From Haliscomenobacter sp033763495 (lineage in GTDB: Bacteria; Bacteroidota; Bacteroidia; Chitinophagales; Saprospiraceae): 64,000 nt of DNA. How positions within the stretch are numbered: position 1 is the first letter of the stretch; each line of letters opens with the position of its first letter. The position numbers and the translations under genes are program-made. Positions 26,241-35,934 of the stretch are shown here, one piece after another. Location of the stretch: positions 37,714-101,713 of the forward strand of contig NZ_JANRKL010000181.1 of assembly GCF_033763495.1 (NCBI RefSeq). Reading direction: 5' to 3'. The notes under the pieces are model-generated. The model was not told the DNA's origin, made no database searches, and saw only the letters and a list, made by a program, of their open reading frames with translations.

Positions 26241-28599
26241 ATTCTCCGCTTTTTACAAACTTCTTCGTCCCCGTTCCATTCTCCGTAGTAACCTGCATCA
26301 GGTAAGTACCCGCTGGAAGTCCATCCACTGAAATCTGGAATTGATCACGCTTCACGTTGGTGTATACTTTTTCCATAATCTGGCGACCCGCCATATCCAT
26401 GATCCGTACATTGGCCTGTTTGGACACTTTATTCAAGGCCAATTGCAGGTAGATGTCTTCACGAGCTGGATTTGGACTAATCGCAAATTCATTGGAGATG
26501 GAAGGCAGATCACGATCACTGCTGATCACCAATGGACCTACGTTCATTCGTACAACGTATACATTTTCCAGACCATAACCAGTTGGGCTGTAGGTAACCG
26601 TACCCAAATCTGAATCCAGGGCGGTGAAACTGGCATAACGTGGTTTGTCCGTTGCAAAACCGGTCAACAACATTGGACGGCGATCGTAAGTATCGTTCAA
26701 CAACAATTCAATGTCGGTATCATCACCAGTGAAATATTCAATCATCACCAGGTAGGTGGTGGTATCTGCCAATTGTACAGCAGGTTCACCCTGCTCAGGG
26801 AAAGGCACAGTAATCAGGCGTGCTCCCGTTTCGGTTCCTTTGATGTCGTAGAAGTTGTCGGCTATCAAATCGCGTTCGGTTGATTCCACCAAGGCGTTTT
26901 GGTTGCGGTCTTCCCAGGTATACAAACTCACCAACAAGGAAATCCCCTGGAGATCAGCTCCATTGTTGACCCCAAAAGAAACACTCCGCAGGTAATTGCC
27001 CTTTCCCTTAACCACGTAATAACTGTTGCCGTAAGCAGCCGAGTGGGGTTCATTTACATCCCAGTTGTCCCCTGGAAGGGTATAAAAAGAAGCGCCCAGC
27101 TCTTTGGCAAAAGTGGTATCTGTAACGCGGAAGAAAAACCCTTCAAGGTTGTCAAAGCGGTCATAATCCGTTGAATCGGCAGACGCCTGGTAAACCATGG
27201 CATAGGTTCCTTTTTTATTGGGCAAAAATTTAGGAGCAAAAATAGCAGTATCAATTTGGTTTGGTGCAATTGACGCAGAGGTAAGCGAATCCCGGAAAAT
27301 ACGGGAATTAGTCGTTGAGTCAATGGCATTGATGTACAACTTCAGGTTGGTTTGGGCGTTGGCTCCAATATTTTCAACCGCTGCCCCAAAAGGAATGGTT
27401 TCAGCCTGATTGGCAGGTTGCTGCATGTTGGGCGACAAAGCGTAAAATTGGGTCAAGGCCAGGTTGTTGGCTTCCCGCTTCACCAGTTTGACATCGTCGA
27501 TAGCCCAGAAGTAAAAATTACCATCATAACGGAACTTGATCTTGACACTATCTGCGTTTTCGCTTCCAATCAGTCGTACCGATTTGTAGGGGTCTTCATT
27601 TTCTTCAAAGGGACGAATTTCTTCGTTGATTTGACTAGAGACCCAGGTCTTACCACCGTCTTTTGACCATTCTACAAAATACTCACTACCATAAAAATGC
27701 CTAAAATATTGGTAGAATGAAACATTGAGTGCAGTGCCTTTGGTAACTTTAATGGTTGGAGAAATCAGCTCTCCGGTGTGCGGTGTCGGGCATGGCCCCT
27801 GTCCAAAACCACTGTTACAGGTAGTAATACTGCCTAAATCCAGGGTCGCCGCGTTCATAATCATTGCTCCATTACAGCGGGTAGGTGAAAAAAAGGAAGG
27901 TTGAGCTGGGTAGGCAAAAAAGCAAGGATCCGCGAATGCATTTGCCGAAATCCAGGACCAGGCGGTAGCAGTGTTGGGCTTGCCAGAACAAGAAACCGTG
28001 TTGCTTGTCCAGGCATTCAAACCACCGTCAAAATCACCTTGTTTGGAACTATTGCCCCAAACGACCAAATTAGGATTTACAAAATCAGGGGTATTGGATT
28101 TGATGGTCACCTTCACTGCACTGCCCAACAAAGGTTTAATCTTGTTGGCTGTAGCCAATGATACCATAAAACTTGGAATGGTAACTTGTGGTCCTGAAGC
28201 GCCGTTCCCAGCTGAAAAAATCACAGGCGAAGTGCTGACATTGTTGAATATAATTACAGCAATTGCACCTTTTTTTTGTGCATTGAGTACCTTGTCAGAA
28301 AAGTCACAACTTCCACGATCAAGCACGGCGATTTTTCCAGTTAAGTCTGTTGTAATAACGGATGTATTGCAACCCAGAGTACCATTGGATGCATCCTTGG
28401 CCTGAATCAGTTCACCAGTAACTGTACAAAAGTTGCGGCCAAATGAAGACATTTCTGCTTGGTAATCTCCAGCAATAGCAGCAGGTTCGCTTACCGTCAG
28501 CACATGGCTTTGGGCAGTAATTTGGGATGTAAAGATCAGCAGAAACAATCCCGACAAAAGGAAATAAACCACTGAACATGAGTGCGTAAAACTCCGCAT
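26239..28599 (-). CDS. Secreted PA-domain protein with T9SS type A sorting domain
   Basis: The 786-residue product has a signal peptide (MRSFTHSCSVVYFLLSGLFLLIFTSQITAQ) and a protease-associated domain at about 60-180 (TDLTGKIAVLDRGSCDFSDKVLNAQKKGAIAVIIFNN). Next is a jelly-roll-like region with YFVEWSKDGGKTWVSSQINEEIRPF and FYFWAIDDVKLVKRE (MAM/concanavalin-like). The C-terminal FAISPNPAREDIYLQLAL ... IMDMAGRQIMEKVY ... PAGTYLMQVTTENG is a type A sorting domain. PA domains usually accompany peptidases, but no peptidase motif is seen, so it may be a binding or shielding protein. Start at 28599 is placed directly before the signal peptide. Confidence 0.85.
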   Translation of the reverse strand: MRSFTHSCSVVYFLLSGLFLLIFTSQITAQSHVLTVSEPAAIAGDYQAEMSSFGRNFCTVTGELIQAKDASNGTLGCNTSVITTDLTGKIAVLDRGSCDFSDKVLNAQKKGAIAVIIFNNVSTSPVIFSAGNGASGPQVTIPSFMVSLATANKIKPLLGSAVKVTIKSNTPDFVNPNLVVWGNSSKQGDFDGGLNAWTSNTVSCSGKPNTATAWSWISANAFADPCFFAYPAQPSFFSPTRCNGAMIMNAATLDLGSITTCNSGFGQGPCPTPHTGELISPTIKVTKGTALNVSFYQYFRHFYGSEYFVEWSKDGGKTWVSSQINEEIRPFEENEDPYKSVRLIGSENADSVKIKFRYDGNFYFWAIDDVKLVKREANNLALTQFYALSPNMQQPANQAETIPFGAAVENIGANAQTNLKLYINAIDSTTNSRIFRDSLTSASIAPNQIDTAIFAPKFLPNKKGTYAMVYQASADSTDYDRFDNLEGFFFRVTDTTFAKELGASFYTLPGDNWDVNEPHSAAYGNSYYVVKGKGNYLRSVSFGVNNGADLQGISLLVSLYTWEDRNQNALVESTERDLIADNFYDIKGTETGARLITVPFPEQGEPAVQLADTTTYLVMIEYFTGDDTDIELLLNDTYDRRPMLLTGFATDKPRYASFTALDSDLGTVTYSPTGYGLENVYVVRMNVGPLVISSDRDLPSISNEFAISPNPAREDIYLQLALNKVSKQANVRIMDMAGRQIMEKVYTNVKRDQFQISVDGLPAGTYLMQVTTENGTGTKKFVKSGE

Positions 28600-28784
28600 A
28601 TGCGAATATTTATTTAGGTGATGAAATGTAAACAAAAACAAACATTGATCTGATGGACGAAAGGTTTGGATCAAAATGTAACAACCCGAAAATTACAGTT
28701 ATAATGGAAAAGATCAAATTCTAAGCAGTATTTTGTAGGAAGGGTTACAAAATACACTTTGGAATGATGCTTAAAAAAGGTTCT

Positions 28785-31700
28785 TTAAAGCCGTTTCATC
28801 CGCAAAAAAACCCGGTATTCGGCATCCTGAATGAAGTGAATCTCGCCTCCGATCCGCTCTGCCCGCATTTTCATGTTTTGGAGTCCATTTCCAGAACCAG
28901 GTTTGGGTGTACTGGCCACCACAGGCCCGTCATTGGCAATTTCCATTTCAAAAAAGCGGCCTTGCTGCCCAAGCCGAATACTGACCTGATTGGCTTTGGC
29001 ATGCTTGGCAACGTTGTTGATGGCTTCTTTAAAGATGTAGTACAAATCCTGGCGAATTTGGATCGGGATACTCGTTTTTAGATCCAGATTTTTTAGGGTG
29101 ACCTGGTATTGAACGTTGAGGGGGCTCAATACATCGTTGGCATGTTCCTGCATCCGAAACAAAAGATCCTCGATGTGGTCTTTCCGAGAATCAATCGACC
29201 AGATCACATCGTGCAGGTGGGACATGGCTTTGCGGGCTATTTCTGCAATTTTGTTCAATTTTCCAGTATCTACACTGCTTGTGCCCAGGTGCTGCAACAC
29301 TTCCGCTTGCATTGCAATCCCTGCCAAAAGCCCACTTACTTCATCGTGGATATCGGCTGCAATTTTGGTCCGCAGGCGTTCAATTTTTAATTTGTGTACC
29401 AATCGAGAGCGCAGCGCATAAAATCCACCCACACCTAGTGCCAATGCAAGTAAAGCCCAAAACCACCAATATTTGTAAACGTAAGCAAAGACCTGTATCT
29501 CCAGGACTAAACTTTGGGACCAATTCCCCCGAGGGTCTGCCCCCTGGATACGCAAACGGTATCGACCGGGCGGCAACTGATTGTACTTGATCTGATTGAG
29601 CCCTCCGAGTTCTATCCAATCGGGGTCCAATCCTTCCAATTGATAACGGTATTTGATTTTTTCCACATTCCAATAAACAGGAAGGGTGAATTCCATTTCC
29701 AGGTTTTGCTCATAAGCACGGAGTTCCAGGTACCGTAGCTGTTGCAAATTGTGGGTAAAGTTCGACAAAGTATCTTCCACCCAATTGTATTTGCTGACTC
29801 GGGTGAGGCAAACCTGAGGTATGGTATCGCTGCGTAGCAGTCGTTCTGGCCGAAATGCATTTACTCCATTGATGGTGCCAAAGTACAGGATATTGTCTTC
29901 GTCTTTAAAGAAAGAATAACGGGTAAAGGAACTGTGGGAAAAACCATCCAGGTCGTAAAAATTGGTAAAGGTTTCGTTTTTTCGATCAAAACAGGACAAT
30001 CCACTGTGGGTGCTGATCCATAAATGGCCCAGGTGGTCCTCCAAGATGCCCGAGATGGTGTTACTCGCCAGGCCCTCTTTCTGGGTATAGTATTTGGTTT
30101 TTAAAGTCTTAGGATCAAAACGAATCAAACCTTGAGAAGAGCCTAACCATAAAATCCCTTGTTTATCTTCATAAAGGCTATAAATCAATTGAGATCCCAA
30201 TTGGGAACGATCTAGGTAGGTTTCAAAATGATTATCTTTCAGTGTTTTGCCTGCTACGATTTTGTATAAACCTTTGTTGGTGGTAACCCAAAAGGTATTG
30301 TTCTTGCTACTGGTGATGTAATAGGGAAAAAGGTGGCTCAGCGGCGAGGGATCCTCCGCTGTATAAAATGGGCGAAATTCAGCCGTTTCACGATTGAAAA
30401 TCAACAATTTATAATCTCCATTGGGAAATTCTGTCAACAACCAAAATTGCCCCTGAGCATCTACAGTGAAGGCACGAAACCGGGCCGGGTAACGATAAAT
30501 GGTTGCCCTCTTTTTGGTGAGGTTGTAACGAATCAACAATCCTTTGTCTCTTCCCTGGCATGCAATGCCCCAAAGGTAGTTGGGCTCCTGGTATTTTAGG
30601 TCAAAACAACAATTGAAACGCAGTACTGTGTCCGATTTTTCCTCGATGATGCGTAGGGTATCCATCCCTTTTTTTACATCATTTTTGTTCAGACTATACC
30701 AAAAGCTGTTTTCATTTGCAAAATAGATATTGCTACGCCCATCACTAGCCATGCCCCGCAGGATTCGCCCAAAATCATCTTCAGCAATGTTTTTTTGGAG
30801 GTACCTTTGGACAATTCCCAGATTGTTTTTAAAAACTTTTAACCCCGTGTCTACCCCGAAAAAGAGGGTGCTGTAAAAATTTTCACTGTATACATCGATG
30901 ATTTGTTTGCTGACACTAATGAATTTGCTAAAATCTTCGACCCTTCCATTTTTCTGGATACAAAACAGTTTTTTTGTGATCGGGAACCTCAGACTGCCAT
31001 CCGTTTCAGAAACCAGGATGTTCCCTTTTTTGTCTTGCCACCACAGGGAAAATTCGCCATTGTCAGGCAGTCCACTCACCACCTTAAAAGTCTTTTCTTC
31101 GGAATTGTATTTAAACAGGTAATGATTACGGGCAAAAGCCAACCATACCTGGCCACTACGATCCCGTTTTAAAATAGAAATTCGTTCGTTGAACACGTTG
31201 GGTGGCAATACAACGCCCTTGAAATCTGATGGCTTAAATTGTTTTAGCAATCCTTGTCTGGAGACCAGGTTTAAAACACCATCTTTATTGTTTCCAAAAA
31301 GCCAAGCGTTTTTTCCTACTTTGAGGGCCTCAAACAACTGGTCGTTGGATTCACCTGAAAAAGAGGAATTTACTTCCGCAATCCGAATAAATCGATTCAA
31401 AGCAAGATCAAATTCGTACAAAACGCATAGTTTATCACTCGCTGTTTGAAACCGGGTAATTACCAATAGGTTTCCGTCCTCATCAACCCGAATACCCTGG
31501 ACTTGTTCATTCGATTTAATCCCTCTTTTTTTGAGGGAGATGGTTTTTCTTTGGAAGGTTTTATAATCAATCAAATCGAAGAGTTCATTGTTGCGCAGGT
31601 ATACGACCAACAGCAAACTGTCTTTTAACAAACGAATAGCATGTACATGGTGATCCGATATGGTGTATGGGTTATTTGGATTGGTATTGAAAGTCAAAAA

Positions 31701-31922
31701 TTCATACCCATCGAAACGCTGCAGACCATGTGCAGTTCCAATCCATAACAACCCAGAAGGGTCTTTTTGTAAGGATGTAATGGTCCAATCTGACAAACCA
31801 TCCCGCAAAGAAAAATACCGAAAAGGGATATCTCCCTGTTGCGCGTTAAGAGACAAACTCACACACAGGGATATCAGCAAGCTGATTTTTTGTACAGGTA
31901 GTTGGCAAAAAAAATTAAACAT
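28785..31922 (-). CDS. Beta-propeller sensor histidine kinase (Reg_prop / Y_Y_Y / HisKA_3)
   Basis: The 1045-residue product starts with a signal peptide (MFNFFCQLPVQKISLLISLCVSLSLNAQ). A periplasmic two-propeller sensor with Reg_prop repeats follows (PSGLLWIGTAHGLQRFDGY, KQGILWLGSSQGLIRFD, LGHLWISTHSGLSCFD), then a Y_Y_Y domain (about 700-790) and one membrane helix (WWFWALLALALGVGGFYAL). The cytoplasmic part has a HisKA_3 dimerisation helix with phospho-acceptor IAADIHDEVSGLLAG and a HATPase (EAINNVAKHAKANQ, GNGLQNMKMRAERIGG). Unlike Bacteroides hybrid systems it has no fused receiver; the partner is the LuxR-type regulator encoded upstream. The ligand is unknown. Confidence 0.92.
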   Translation of the reverse strand: MFNFFCQLPVQKISLLISLCVSLSLNAQQGDIPFRYFSLRDGLSDWTITSLQKDPSGLLWIGTAHGLQRFDGYEFLTFNTNPNNPYTISDHHVHAIRLLKDSLLLVVYLRNNELFDLIDYKTFQRKTISLKKRGIKSNEQVQGIRVDEDGNLLVITRFQTASDKLCVLYEFDLALNRFIRIAEVNSSFSGESNDQLFEALKVGKNAWLFGNNKDGVLNLVSRQGLLKQFKPSDFKGVVLPPNVFNERISILKRDRSGQVWLAFARNHYLFKYNSEEKTFKVVSGLPDNGEFSLWWQDKKGNILVSETDGSLRFPITKKLFCIQKNGRVEDFSKFISVSKQIIDVYSENFYSTLFFGVDTGLKVFKNNLGIVQRYLQKNIAEDDFGRILRGMASDGRSNIYFANENSFWYSLNKNDVKKGMDTLRIIEEKSDTVLRFNCCFDLKYQEPNYLWGIACQGRDKGLLIRYNLTKKRATIYRYPARFRAFTVDAQGQFWLLTEFPNGDYKLLIFNRETAEFRPFYTAEDPSPLSHLFPYYITSSKNNTFWVTTNKGLYKIVAGKTLKDNHFETYLDRSQLGSQLIYSLYEDKQGILWLGSSQGLIRFDPKTLKTKYYTQKEGLASNTISGILEDHLGHLWISTHSGLSCFDRKNETFTNFYDLDGFSHSSFTRYSFFKDEDNILYFGTINGVNAFRPERLLRSDTIPQVCLTRVSKYNWVEDTLSNFTHNLQQLRYLELRAYEQNLEMEFTLPVYWNVEKIKYRYQLEGLDPDWIELGGLNQIKYNQLPPGRYRLRIQGADPRGNWSQSLVLEIQVFAYVYKYWWFWALLALALGVGGFYALRSRLVHKLKIERLRTKIAADIHDEVSGLLAGIAMQAEVLQHLGTSSVDTGKLNKIAEIARKAMSHLHDVIWSIDSRKDHIEDLLFRMQEHANDVLSPLNVQYQVTLKNLDLKTSIPIQIRQDLYYIFKEAINNVAKHAKANQVSIRLGQQGRFFEMEIANDGPVVASTPKPGSGNGLQNMKMRAERIGGEIHFIQDAEYRVFLRMKRL

Positions 31923-32019
31923 GAAGCGCTCTCAGTAATTGAGGTCCCAAAATAGGCTGATTTTTTTCATAATCGAAAAAATAATATCAACTCTTGAGTT
32001 TTGATTTGGTTCAAAGCCT

Positions 32020-32655
32020 TCATAGACGATTACCCAATATCATTGAAACCAATTCTCCTTTGCTGTTGATTTGTAGTTTTTTGTAAATCTTTTTGATATG
32101 GTCCCGTACCGTTTCCAAAGTAATGCCACAAGCATCAGCAATCATTTTATAACTTTTGCCATCTACCAAGCCTTGTAAAATTTCCTTTTGGCGATCGGTC
32201 AATTCCACATCAGGGTTGTTTACTCTTTGCCGGAAACGGAAAAAATTAACTACATGCCTGGCTATAGAGGGAGACATAAATGATCCTCCAGCTGCCACGG
32301 TTTGGATGGCTTCCCGAACCATCACTAGAGGAGACCTCTTGGACAAATAGCCCACAGCACCTCTGCGCAAAGCTTCGAAAACGTGTTCCTCTTCCTCGAA
32401 GGAAGTAAGCATAATGATGTCCAGATTAGGGTGTTTTTTTTGAATCAAATGAATGCCTTCCAGGCCCGACATCCCGGGAAGGTTGATGTCTAGCAGGAGA
32501 ATTTCTGGAGACGTTCCTCTTTGAAGTGCCAAAAAAGTTTCTACAGATTCAGCTACGGAATGGACTACGAAGTCGGCTTGGGCACTCAAAAAGTCGGCTA
32601 AACTTTCGCGTACCGTTTCCTCATCTTCAATGATGCTTAAGTGAATATGAGCCAT
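32020..32655 (-). CDS. NarL/LuxR-type response regulator
   Basis: The 211-residue product has a receiver domain with acidic pocket IIEDEE, phospho-acceptor Asp in EILLLDINLPGMSG, and the switch Lys in VGYLSKRSPL. The C-terminal LuxR helix-turn-helix is LTDRQKEILQGLVDGKSYKMIADACGITLETVRDHIKKIYKKL. It lies 97 nt upstream of the beta-propeller kinase gene on the same strand, so the two form a two-component system with a HisKA_3-type kinase, the usual partner of NarL-type regulators. Targets cannot be deduced; the neighbouring PA-domain T9SS gene is a reasonable candidate. Confidence 0.93.
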   Translation of the reverse strand: MAHIHLSIIEDEETVRESLADFLSAQADFVVHSVAESVETFLALQRGTSPEILLLDINLPGMSGLEGIHLIQKKHPNLDIIMLTSFEEEEHVFEALRRGAVGYLSKRSPLVMVREAIQTVAAGGSFMSPSIARHVVNFFRFRQRVNNPDVELTDRQKEILQGLVDGKSYKMIADACGITLETVRDHIKKIYKKLQINSKGELVSMILGNRL

Positions 32656-32747
32656 TAGGTTTGATGTGTTGTACTAGTGATTATTCGATTTTAAACAAAG
32701 AAAAGTAAAAAAAAATTGTAAATCTGCCTAAAACTTCTTCGAAAAGA

Positions 32748-32755
32748 TAACTTTG
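32748..32755 (+). promoter_or_regulatory. Possible -7 box for fabH
   Basis: TAACTTTG fits TAnnTTTG, about 105 nt before the fabH start. No TTG is at the usual spacing (the nearest ATTG is 29 nt away), so the call is weak. Confidence 0.3.
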
Positions 32756-32860
32756 CAGGTAACATTGTCATTCTACCGATGATAATTTGGAAAAAAGTCC
32801 TGTTAGAACTTTTTTTTCAGGCAAAGTTCAAACTTACAATCATTATTTTCGAAAATACAG

Positions 32861-33934
32861 ATGGGTATGTTAAAGTCAAAAATTGCTGGCATTGGTTATT
32901 ATGTCCCAGAACACATAGTAACCAACCAAGACCTGACCCGAGTCATGGATACAACGGACGAATGGATACAGGAAAGAACGGGTATTCAGGAACGTCGCTA
33001 TGGCAAAAAATTTGAAGAGACCCCGACGACTATGGCTGTAGAGGCTGCCAAAATTGCCATTGAACGGGCCGGAATCCAAAAAGAAGACATCGACTTTATC
33101 ATTTTTGCTACCCTGAGCCCTGATTATTATTTTCCTGGCTGTGGCGTCTTGCTACAACGGGAGTTAGGCATTACCAAAACTGAAATTGGCGCTTTGGACA
33201 TCCGCAACCAATGCTCCGGTTTTGTATACGGCTTATCGGTAGCCGACCAGTTCGTCAAAACAGGTATGTATAAAAATGTACTCCTGGTGGGCGCGGAGAT
33301 GCACTCCATGGGCCTGGATTTTTCTACCCGTGGACGCAATGTAACGGTCATTTTTGGCGATGGTGCTGGAGCCGTAGTTCTACAACCCACGGCAGAAGAA
33401 AACAAAGGTGTACTTACCACCCACCTTCATTCCGATGGTACTTATGCCGAAAAACTCGCCCTCATCAGCCCTGGTTCTCATGGTGCCTACCATTTCAATA
33501 AAATGGCCATCGAAACCGACTTTGGTTTCCCGGACGTCGAGTTTGGTGAAGTATTTGTCAATCAAACCATGATCGACAATGCCTATACTTACCCGGTGAT
33601 GGAGGGCCAGTTTGTGTTCAAAATGGCGGTGCAGAAATTCCCGGAAGTCATCATGGAAGCACTGGCCAAAACTGACCTCAAACCCAGCGACATCAACATG
33701 CTTATCCCCCACCAGGCCAACCTACGCATTAGTCAATTTGTGCAGGGCAAACTTGGCTTGAGTGATGATCAGGTGTGGAATAACATCCAGCGTTTTGGCA
33801 ATACCACCGCCGCTTCCATCCCCATTGCACTTTGTGAGGCATGGGAAGCAGGTAAGGTAAAAGAAGGCGACCTGGTGTGTTTGGCAGCCTTTGGCAGTGG
33901 CTTCACCTGGGGTTCGGCACTAATTCGTTGGTAA
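32861..33934 (+). CDS. fabH: 3-oxoacyl-ACP synthase III (FabH/KAS III)
   Basis: Condenses an acyl-CoA primer with malonyl-ACP to start fatty-acid synthesis. The 357-residue protein carries the KAS III triad: catalytic Cys in DIRNQCSGFVYGLSVADQF, His in LIPHQANLRISQFV and Asn in RFGNTTAASIPIALCEAW. It has the N-terminal signature TTDEWIQERTGIQERRY. The length exceeds E. coli FabH (about 317) through an insertion around residues 180-230, common in Bacteroidota homologues that may serve branched-chain or specialised lipids. It is not in a fab cluster here. ATG 32867 is an alternative start. A 19-bp hairpin follows the stop by 6 nt. Confidence 0.88.
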   Translation: MGMLKSKIAGIGYYVPEHIVTNQDLTRVMDTTDEWIQERTGIQERRYGKKFEETPTTMAVEAAKIAIERAGIQKEDIDFIIFATLSPDYYFPGCGVLLQRELGITKTEIGALDIRNQCSGFVYGLSVADQFVKTGMYKNVLLVGAEMHSMGLDFSTRGRNVTVIFGDGAGAVVLQPTAEENKGVLTTHLHSDGTYAEKLALISPGSHGAYHFNKMAIETDFGFPDVEFGEVFVNQTMIDNAYTYPVMEGQFVFKMAVQKFPEVIMEALAKTDLKPSDINMLIPHQANLRISQFVQGKLGLSDDQVWNNIQRFGNTTAASIPIALCEAWEAGKVKEGDLVCLAAFGSGFTWGSALIRW

Positions 33935-33940
33935 TGTTTA

Positions 33941-33983
33941 CGTTTACGTTTACTAAACTTTTAAAGTTTAGTAAACGTAAACG
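33941..33983. repeat. Perfect hairpin with 6-nt tandem-repeat arms after fabH
   Basis: Arm CGTTTACGTTTACTAAACT (33941-33959) pairs perfectly over 19 bp with AGTTTAGTAAACGTAAACG (33965-33983) around a TTTAA loop. The arms contain two copies of GTTTAC, and a third copy precedes the left arm. It starts 6 nt after the fabH stop. A terminator role is plausible, but no T-tract follows. The mirrored-tandem layout resembles elements D and E and the pyrG leader. Confidence 0.75.
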
Positions 33984-34037
33984 CAACCCCCATTGTGCTG
34001 ATGGGGTAATGTCATTAACTGTTACAAAAATTACCAC

Positions 34038-34045
34038 TATATTTG
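34038..34045 (+). promoter_or_regulatory. -7 box and structured leader for the dynamin-like gene
   Basis: TATATTTG fits TAnnTTTG, 53 nt before the start at 34099. The leader then holds a small hairpin (GCTGGT 34054-34059 with ACCAGC 34066-34071) and three tandem 8-mers of CATTAGCC type (34073-34096) that run up to the ATG. Promoter by consensus only; no good -33 box. Confidence 0.35.
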
Positions 34046-34098
34046 TGCAGCTAGCTGGTCATTTCACCAGCGCATTAGCCCATTAGCACATTAAGCGC

Positions 34099-35829
34099 AT
34101 GATTAACCCAAGTACGATAGCCCTCCGGGCGCGGATCGACGAAGCCGTAAAAGACCTGCACGAACTGACCATTCGCATCAACCACAATGATTTGGCCAAA
34201 ACGGTGAGCGACTTGCGCAACCGCATCAATGACCCCTTCATGTTTGTGATCGTGGGAGAGGTAAAAGCAGGCAAAAGCAGCTTTATCAATGCCCTGTTGC
34301 AAACCGATCGAGAGATAACCAAGGTGGCCCCTCAACCAATGACCGACACCATTCAGCAAATTGTGTACGGAGAAAAAGAGGAGGTCATCGTCATCAATCC
34401 TTTCCTCAAAAAAATCCTGATTCCGGTCGATATCCTCAAGGAAGTAGCCATTGTGGATACCCCAGGCACCAATACCATTGTTGAGCACCACCAGGAGATC
34501 ACCGAGTCTTTTATTCCCGCTTCGGACTTGATTGTCTTTGTATTTGAAGCAAAAAACCCTTATCGCCAATCCGCCTGGGATTTTTTCAAGTTCATCCACG
34601 AAGACTGGCGCAAAAAGATCATTTTTGTTTTGCAACAAAAAGACCTGATGTCCCCTGAAGATCTGGAAGTCAACATCAAAGGAGTACACGATTACGCTGA
34701 AAAACAGGGCATCTACAATCCACTCATTTTTGCCACTTCGGCCAAGTTAGAGAAGGATGGCAACAAAACCGATAGTGGCTTCATTCCCATTCGTCATTAC
34801 ATCCTGGAAAACATCACCGGGGGAAAAGCACCCGTATTGAAGTTGGGCAACAGCGTCAGCACTTGCTTGCGCATCAACGATAGCATTCGAGAAGGCCTGG
34901 ATTTGCGTCAGCGCCAATGGGAAGCGGACATGGAGTTCCGTAAAGACATCAAAAACACCCTGGATAACCAGGAAATAAAGTCGTACAAACAAGTTGATCA
35001 ACTGGTAGAAAACATCCTGGCTGGTTACGACCGCACCACCCAGGCCAAAGAACAGGAATTGCGCGATGGTTTATCCTTCTTTTCGCTGGTCCGTCGTTCC
35101 ATTTCCTCCATTTTTACCAAAAAAACCTCTGCGAAAGAATGGTTGGAAACCCTGGCTAAAGACCTGGAGCAAAGCCTGAATACCACCCTACGCGAAAAAC
35201 TACACGATGGCATCAATGATCTAGCCGATAATGTGCAACAAATGGCCAAACTGATCGACCTAAAAATCCATACCAGCAAAAATTTGCTACAAAACGACCA
35301 CGAGATATTCAGCGCCATTGCTGAGCGCCGGCACAACATTTTTCGGGAGTTGCAGGAGAAATTTGAAGACTTCATCAAGAAAAGCGAAAGTTTTACGGAT
35401 CAAAGTTTATTTCCTGATAAAACCCCGCTGCCCGGCTCCTTTGCCACCGGCAGTGGCATTGCCGTCATTGGTTTGATTCTGGCTGCCATCACCCAGGGCG
35501 CAGTTTTTGACATCACTGGTGGCGTACTCACTACGATAGGTATCCTTTTCGCTGGCTTCGCTACCAGTGGAAAGCGCCGCAAAATCATCGATGGGTTTCT
35601 GCATGAAATCATCAAAGGCCGTGAAAAAATCGAAGTGGATGTAACGGCCCAATTGAAACAATACATCAAACGCCTCAAAGAACGCATCGACAGCAATTTT
35701 GACCCATTCGACCTGATGCTCGACAAGGAAAAAGAACAACTTGCGGTGCTAAACCAGGAACAGGCGGTAGTCAGCAATCAATTTGGCACCCTGGATGTTG
35801 AAATCCGAACCATCCTGGCCAGCATGTAG
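34099..35829 (+). CDS. Bacterial dynamin-like GTPase
   Basis: The 576-residue protein has an N-terminal GTPase domain with P-loop GEVKAGKSSFINALL (about 52-66), switch Thr region PQPMTDT, G3 VDTPGTNTIVEHH and a G4-like VLQQKDL. A long helical region follows (about 240-430), then a membrane-insertion segment of two hydrophobic helices (SGIAVIGLILAAITQGAVF and TGGVLTTIGILFAGFA) before a basic coiled C-terminus. This is the layout of bacterial dynamin-like proteins that bind and remodel membranes. They often occur in pairs, but this one is alone. Proposed roles in the family include membrane-damage response and phage tolerance; none is shown here. Confidence 0.85.
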   Translation: MINPSTIALRARIDEAVKDLHELTIRINHNDLAKTVSDLRNRINDPFMFVIVGEVKAGKSSFINALLQTDREITKVAPQPMTDTIQQIVYGEKEEVIVINPFLKKILIPVDILKEVAIVDTPGTNTIVEHHQEITESFIPASDLIVFVFEAKNPYRQSAWDFFKFIHEDWRKKIIFVLQQKDLMSPEDLEVNIKGVHDYAEKQGIYNPLIFATSAKLEKDGNKTDSGFIPIRHYILENITGGKAPVLKLGNSVSTCLRINDSIREGLDLRQRQWEADMEFRKDIKNTLDNQEIKSYKQVDQLVENILAGYDRTTQAKEQELRDGLSFFSLVRRSISSIFTKKTSAKEWLETLAKDLEQSLNTTLREKLHDGINDLADNVQQMAKLIDLKIHTSKNLLQNDHEIFSAIAERRHNIFRELQEKFEDFIKKSESFTDQSLFPDKTPLPGSFATGSGIAVIGLILAAITQGAVFDITGGVLTTIGILFAGFATSGKRRKIIDGFLHEIIKGREKIEVDVTAQLKQYIKRLKERIDSNFDPFDLMLDKEKEQLAVLNQEQAVVSNQFGTLDVEIRTILASM

Positions 35830-35934
35830 TAACGGGGCGATTATTTGAAAATCGTAAGTTTTGGTTTGAAATTCGTTCGGCGTGGCCAGACGAAAGCTCG
35901 TCCTTTGTGCTTGAAATAATCAAATCGCAAGGGA

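Noticed and set aside
34075..34689. 204-codon open frame antisense to the dynamin-like gene
   Set aside because: Overlaps the conserved GTPase motifs on the other strand; no independent support.
35830..35934. Inverted GCGATT/AATCGC words between the dynamin and outer-membrane-type genes
   Set aside because: Pairing is short and interrupted; too weak to call as a terminator or repeat element.
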